Below, one piece after another: positions 63,515 to 64,000 of a DNA stretch of 64,000 nt. A program made the translations under genes and the position numbers. The notes beneath the pieces were generated by a model. The model was not told the origin of the DNA. It was given only the letters and a program-made list of their open reading frames with translations, and made no database searches. Location of the stretch: assembly GCA_013396525.1 (NCBI GenBank), contig VWYX01000250.1, forward strand, positions 496,001 through 560,000, read 5' to 3'. This DNA is from Chaetorhynchus papuensis. Lineage: Eukaryota; Chordata; Aves; Passeriformes; Rhipiduridae. Positions within the stretch are counted from its first letter, which is position 1, and each line of letters opens with the position of its first letter.

Positions 63515-64000
63515 GGAAAAATAACTATTGCTTACTATTATCTGTTTATCACATACAGTGTTATGAAAATTCTACATTTTTGGTCTAATCTCTTCCTTGC
63601 TCTCTCATGTGTGCACAATTTTGTACCTCAGTGGAAGAAACCAAAAATGAGCGGACAAGTCAAGGAATTAAAATCTAAAAGCAGTGCCTCTAAAATCAGA
63701 AGTGCTCTTGTGGAAATGTGCAGTGTGCCTGAAAAAGTGTACTCCTGCTATATGCAGTAGTTAAATATCTTCTTGTGTTTTCAGCATGAGTAAATCTCGG
63801 GACCACAGGCTAACTATGGCAGGGGGCTGCCTAGTGCAGGGTGTTTGTTGTTTTAATTGTGTCCACTGTGTATTGAAAATACTTTATTCACATGCAAGAG
63901 ATTTTTAGAGGTTGCTATTAAAACCTTTCTCTTCTTGGTTTAGGCAAGTATTTTAAATTCCCTCAGTATTAGCAATATTTCTTGTAAAACTATGGCTAAC

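Larger units (their letters stand above)
60791..64000 (+). other. DLG2: 5' part of the DLG2 intron after the alpha first exon
   Basis: Intronic by position, since it follows the donor at 60,785. I looked for the next coding exon (beginning KYRYQ in mammals) and did not find it. The sequence stays CpG-enriched to about 61,250, then becomes typical AT-rich intron. Confidence 0.75.

Noticed and set aside
1..64000. CRISPR arrays, operons, phage or other prokaryotic systems
   Set aside because: No regularly spaced direct repeats, no operon-like ORF packing, and abundant avian retroelements; the sequence is vertebrate.

Overview
This is a stretch of vertebrate nuclear DNA, almost certainly from a passerine bird. 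It is AT-rich and CpG-poor and has no long coding run. It carries avian CR1 LINE copies on both strands, some ending in the diagnostic ATTCTATG repeat, a solo LTR of a familiar avian ERVL-type retrovirus, and one tRNA-Ile-derived SINE with a CR1-like tail. That SINE has the architecture of the passerine TguSINE1 family and is the best clue to the order. There is no sign of bacterial, phage or plasmid sequence.

The one gene I can name is DLG2 (PSD-93/chapsyn-110), on the + strand near the right end. Positions 60,743-60,784 encode MFFACYCALRTNVK, the distinctive palmitoylated N-terminus of the PSD-93 alpha-type isoform. It runs straight into a consensus splice donor (AAG|GTAAGA). A TATATATAG box about 200 bp upstream, an initiator-like site and a local rise in CpG mark an alternative promoter with its own first exon. 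The rest of DLG2 (PDZ, SH3 and guanylate-kinase exons) lies beyond the right edge. The roughly 60 kb upstream is probably an intron of the longer DLG2 transcripts, or 5' flank for this promoter.

Layout: 1-12.8 kb is non-coding, with one exon-like CpG-retaining block near 6.5 kb. 12.9-14.9 kb holds two CR1 remnants and 23.9-24.1 kb a third. There is a 31-base assembly gap at 28,840. A well-formed orphan exon candidate with strong splice sites lies at 32,783-32,956. A cluster of mobile elements runs from 34.0 to 41.3 kb: solo LTR, tRNA-Ile SINE and two CR1 copies. 41.3-51.9 kb is mostly featureless apart from a striking 14-bp hairpin at 45.79 kb. The longest CR1 copy, antisense with decayed reverse-transcriptase sequence, is at 51.9-53.15 kb, and two further CR1 3' ends follow at 54.6 and 57.2 kb. 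The DLG2 promoter and first exon close the window.

Nothing here looks like a new multigene system. The points most worth following up are the translation-start arrangement of the DLG2 exon (an in-frame upstream ATG plus two overlapping uORFs), the orphan exon near 32.8 kb, and a few perfect inverted repeats. Most ORFs of 60-190 codons in this window are chance or transposon-derived.
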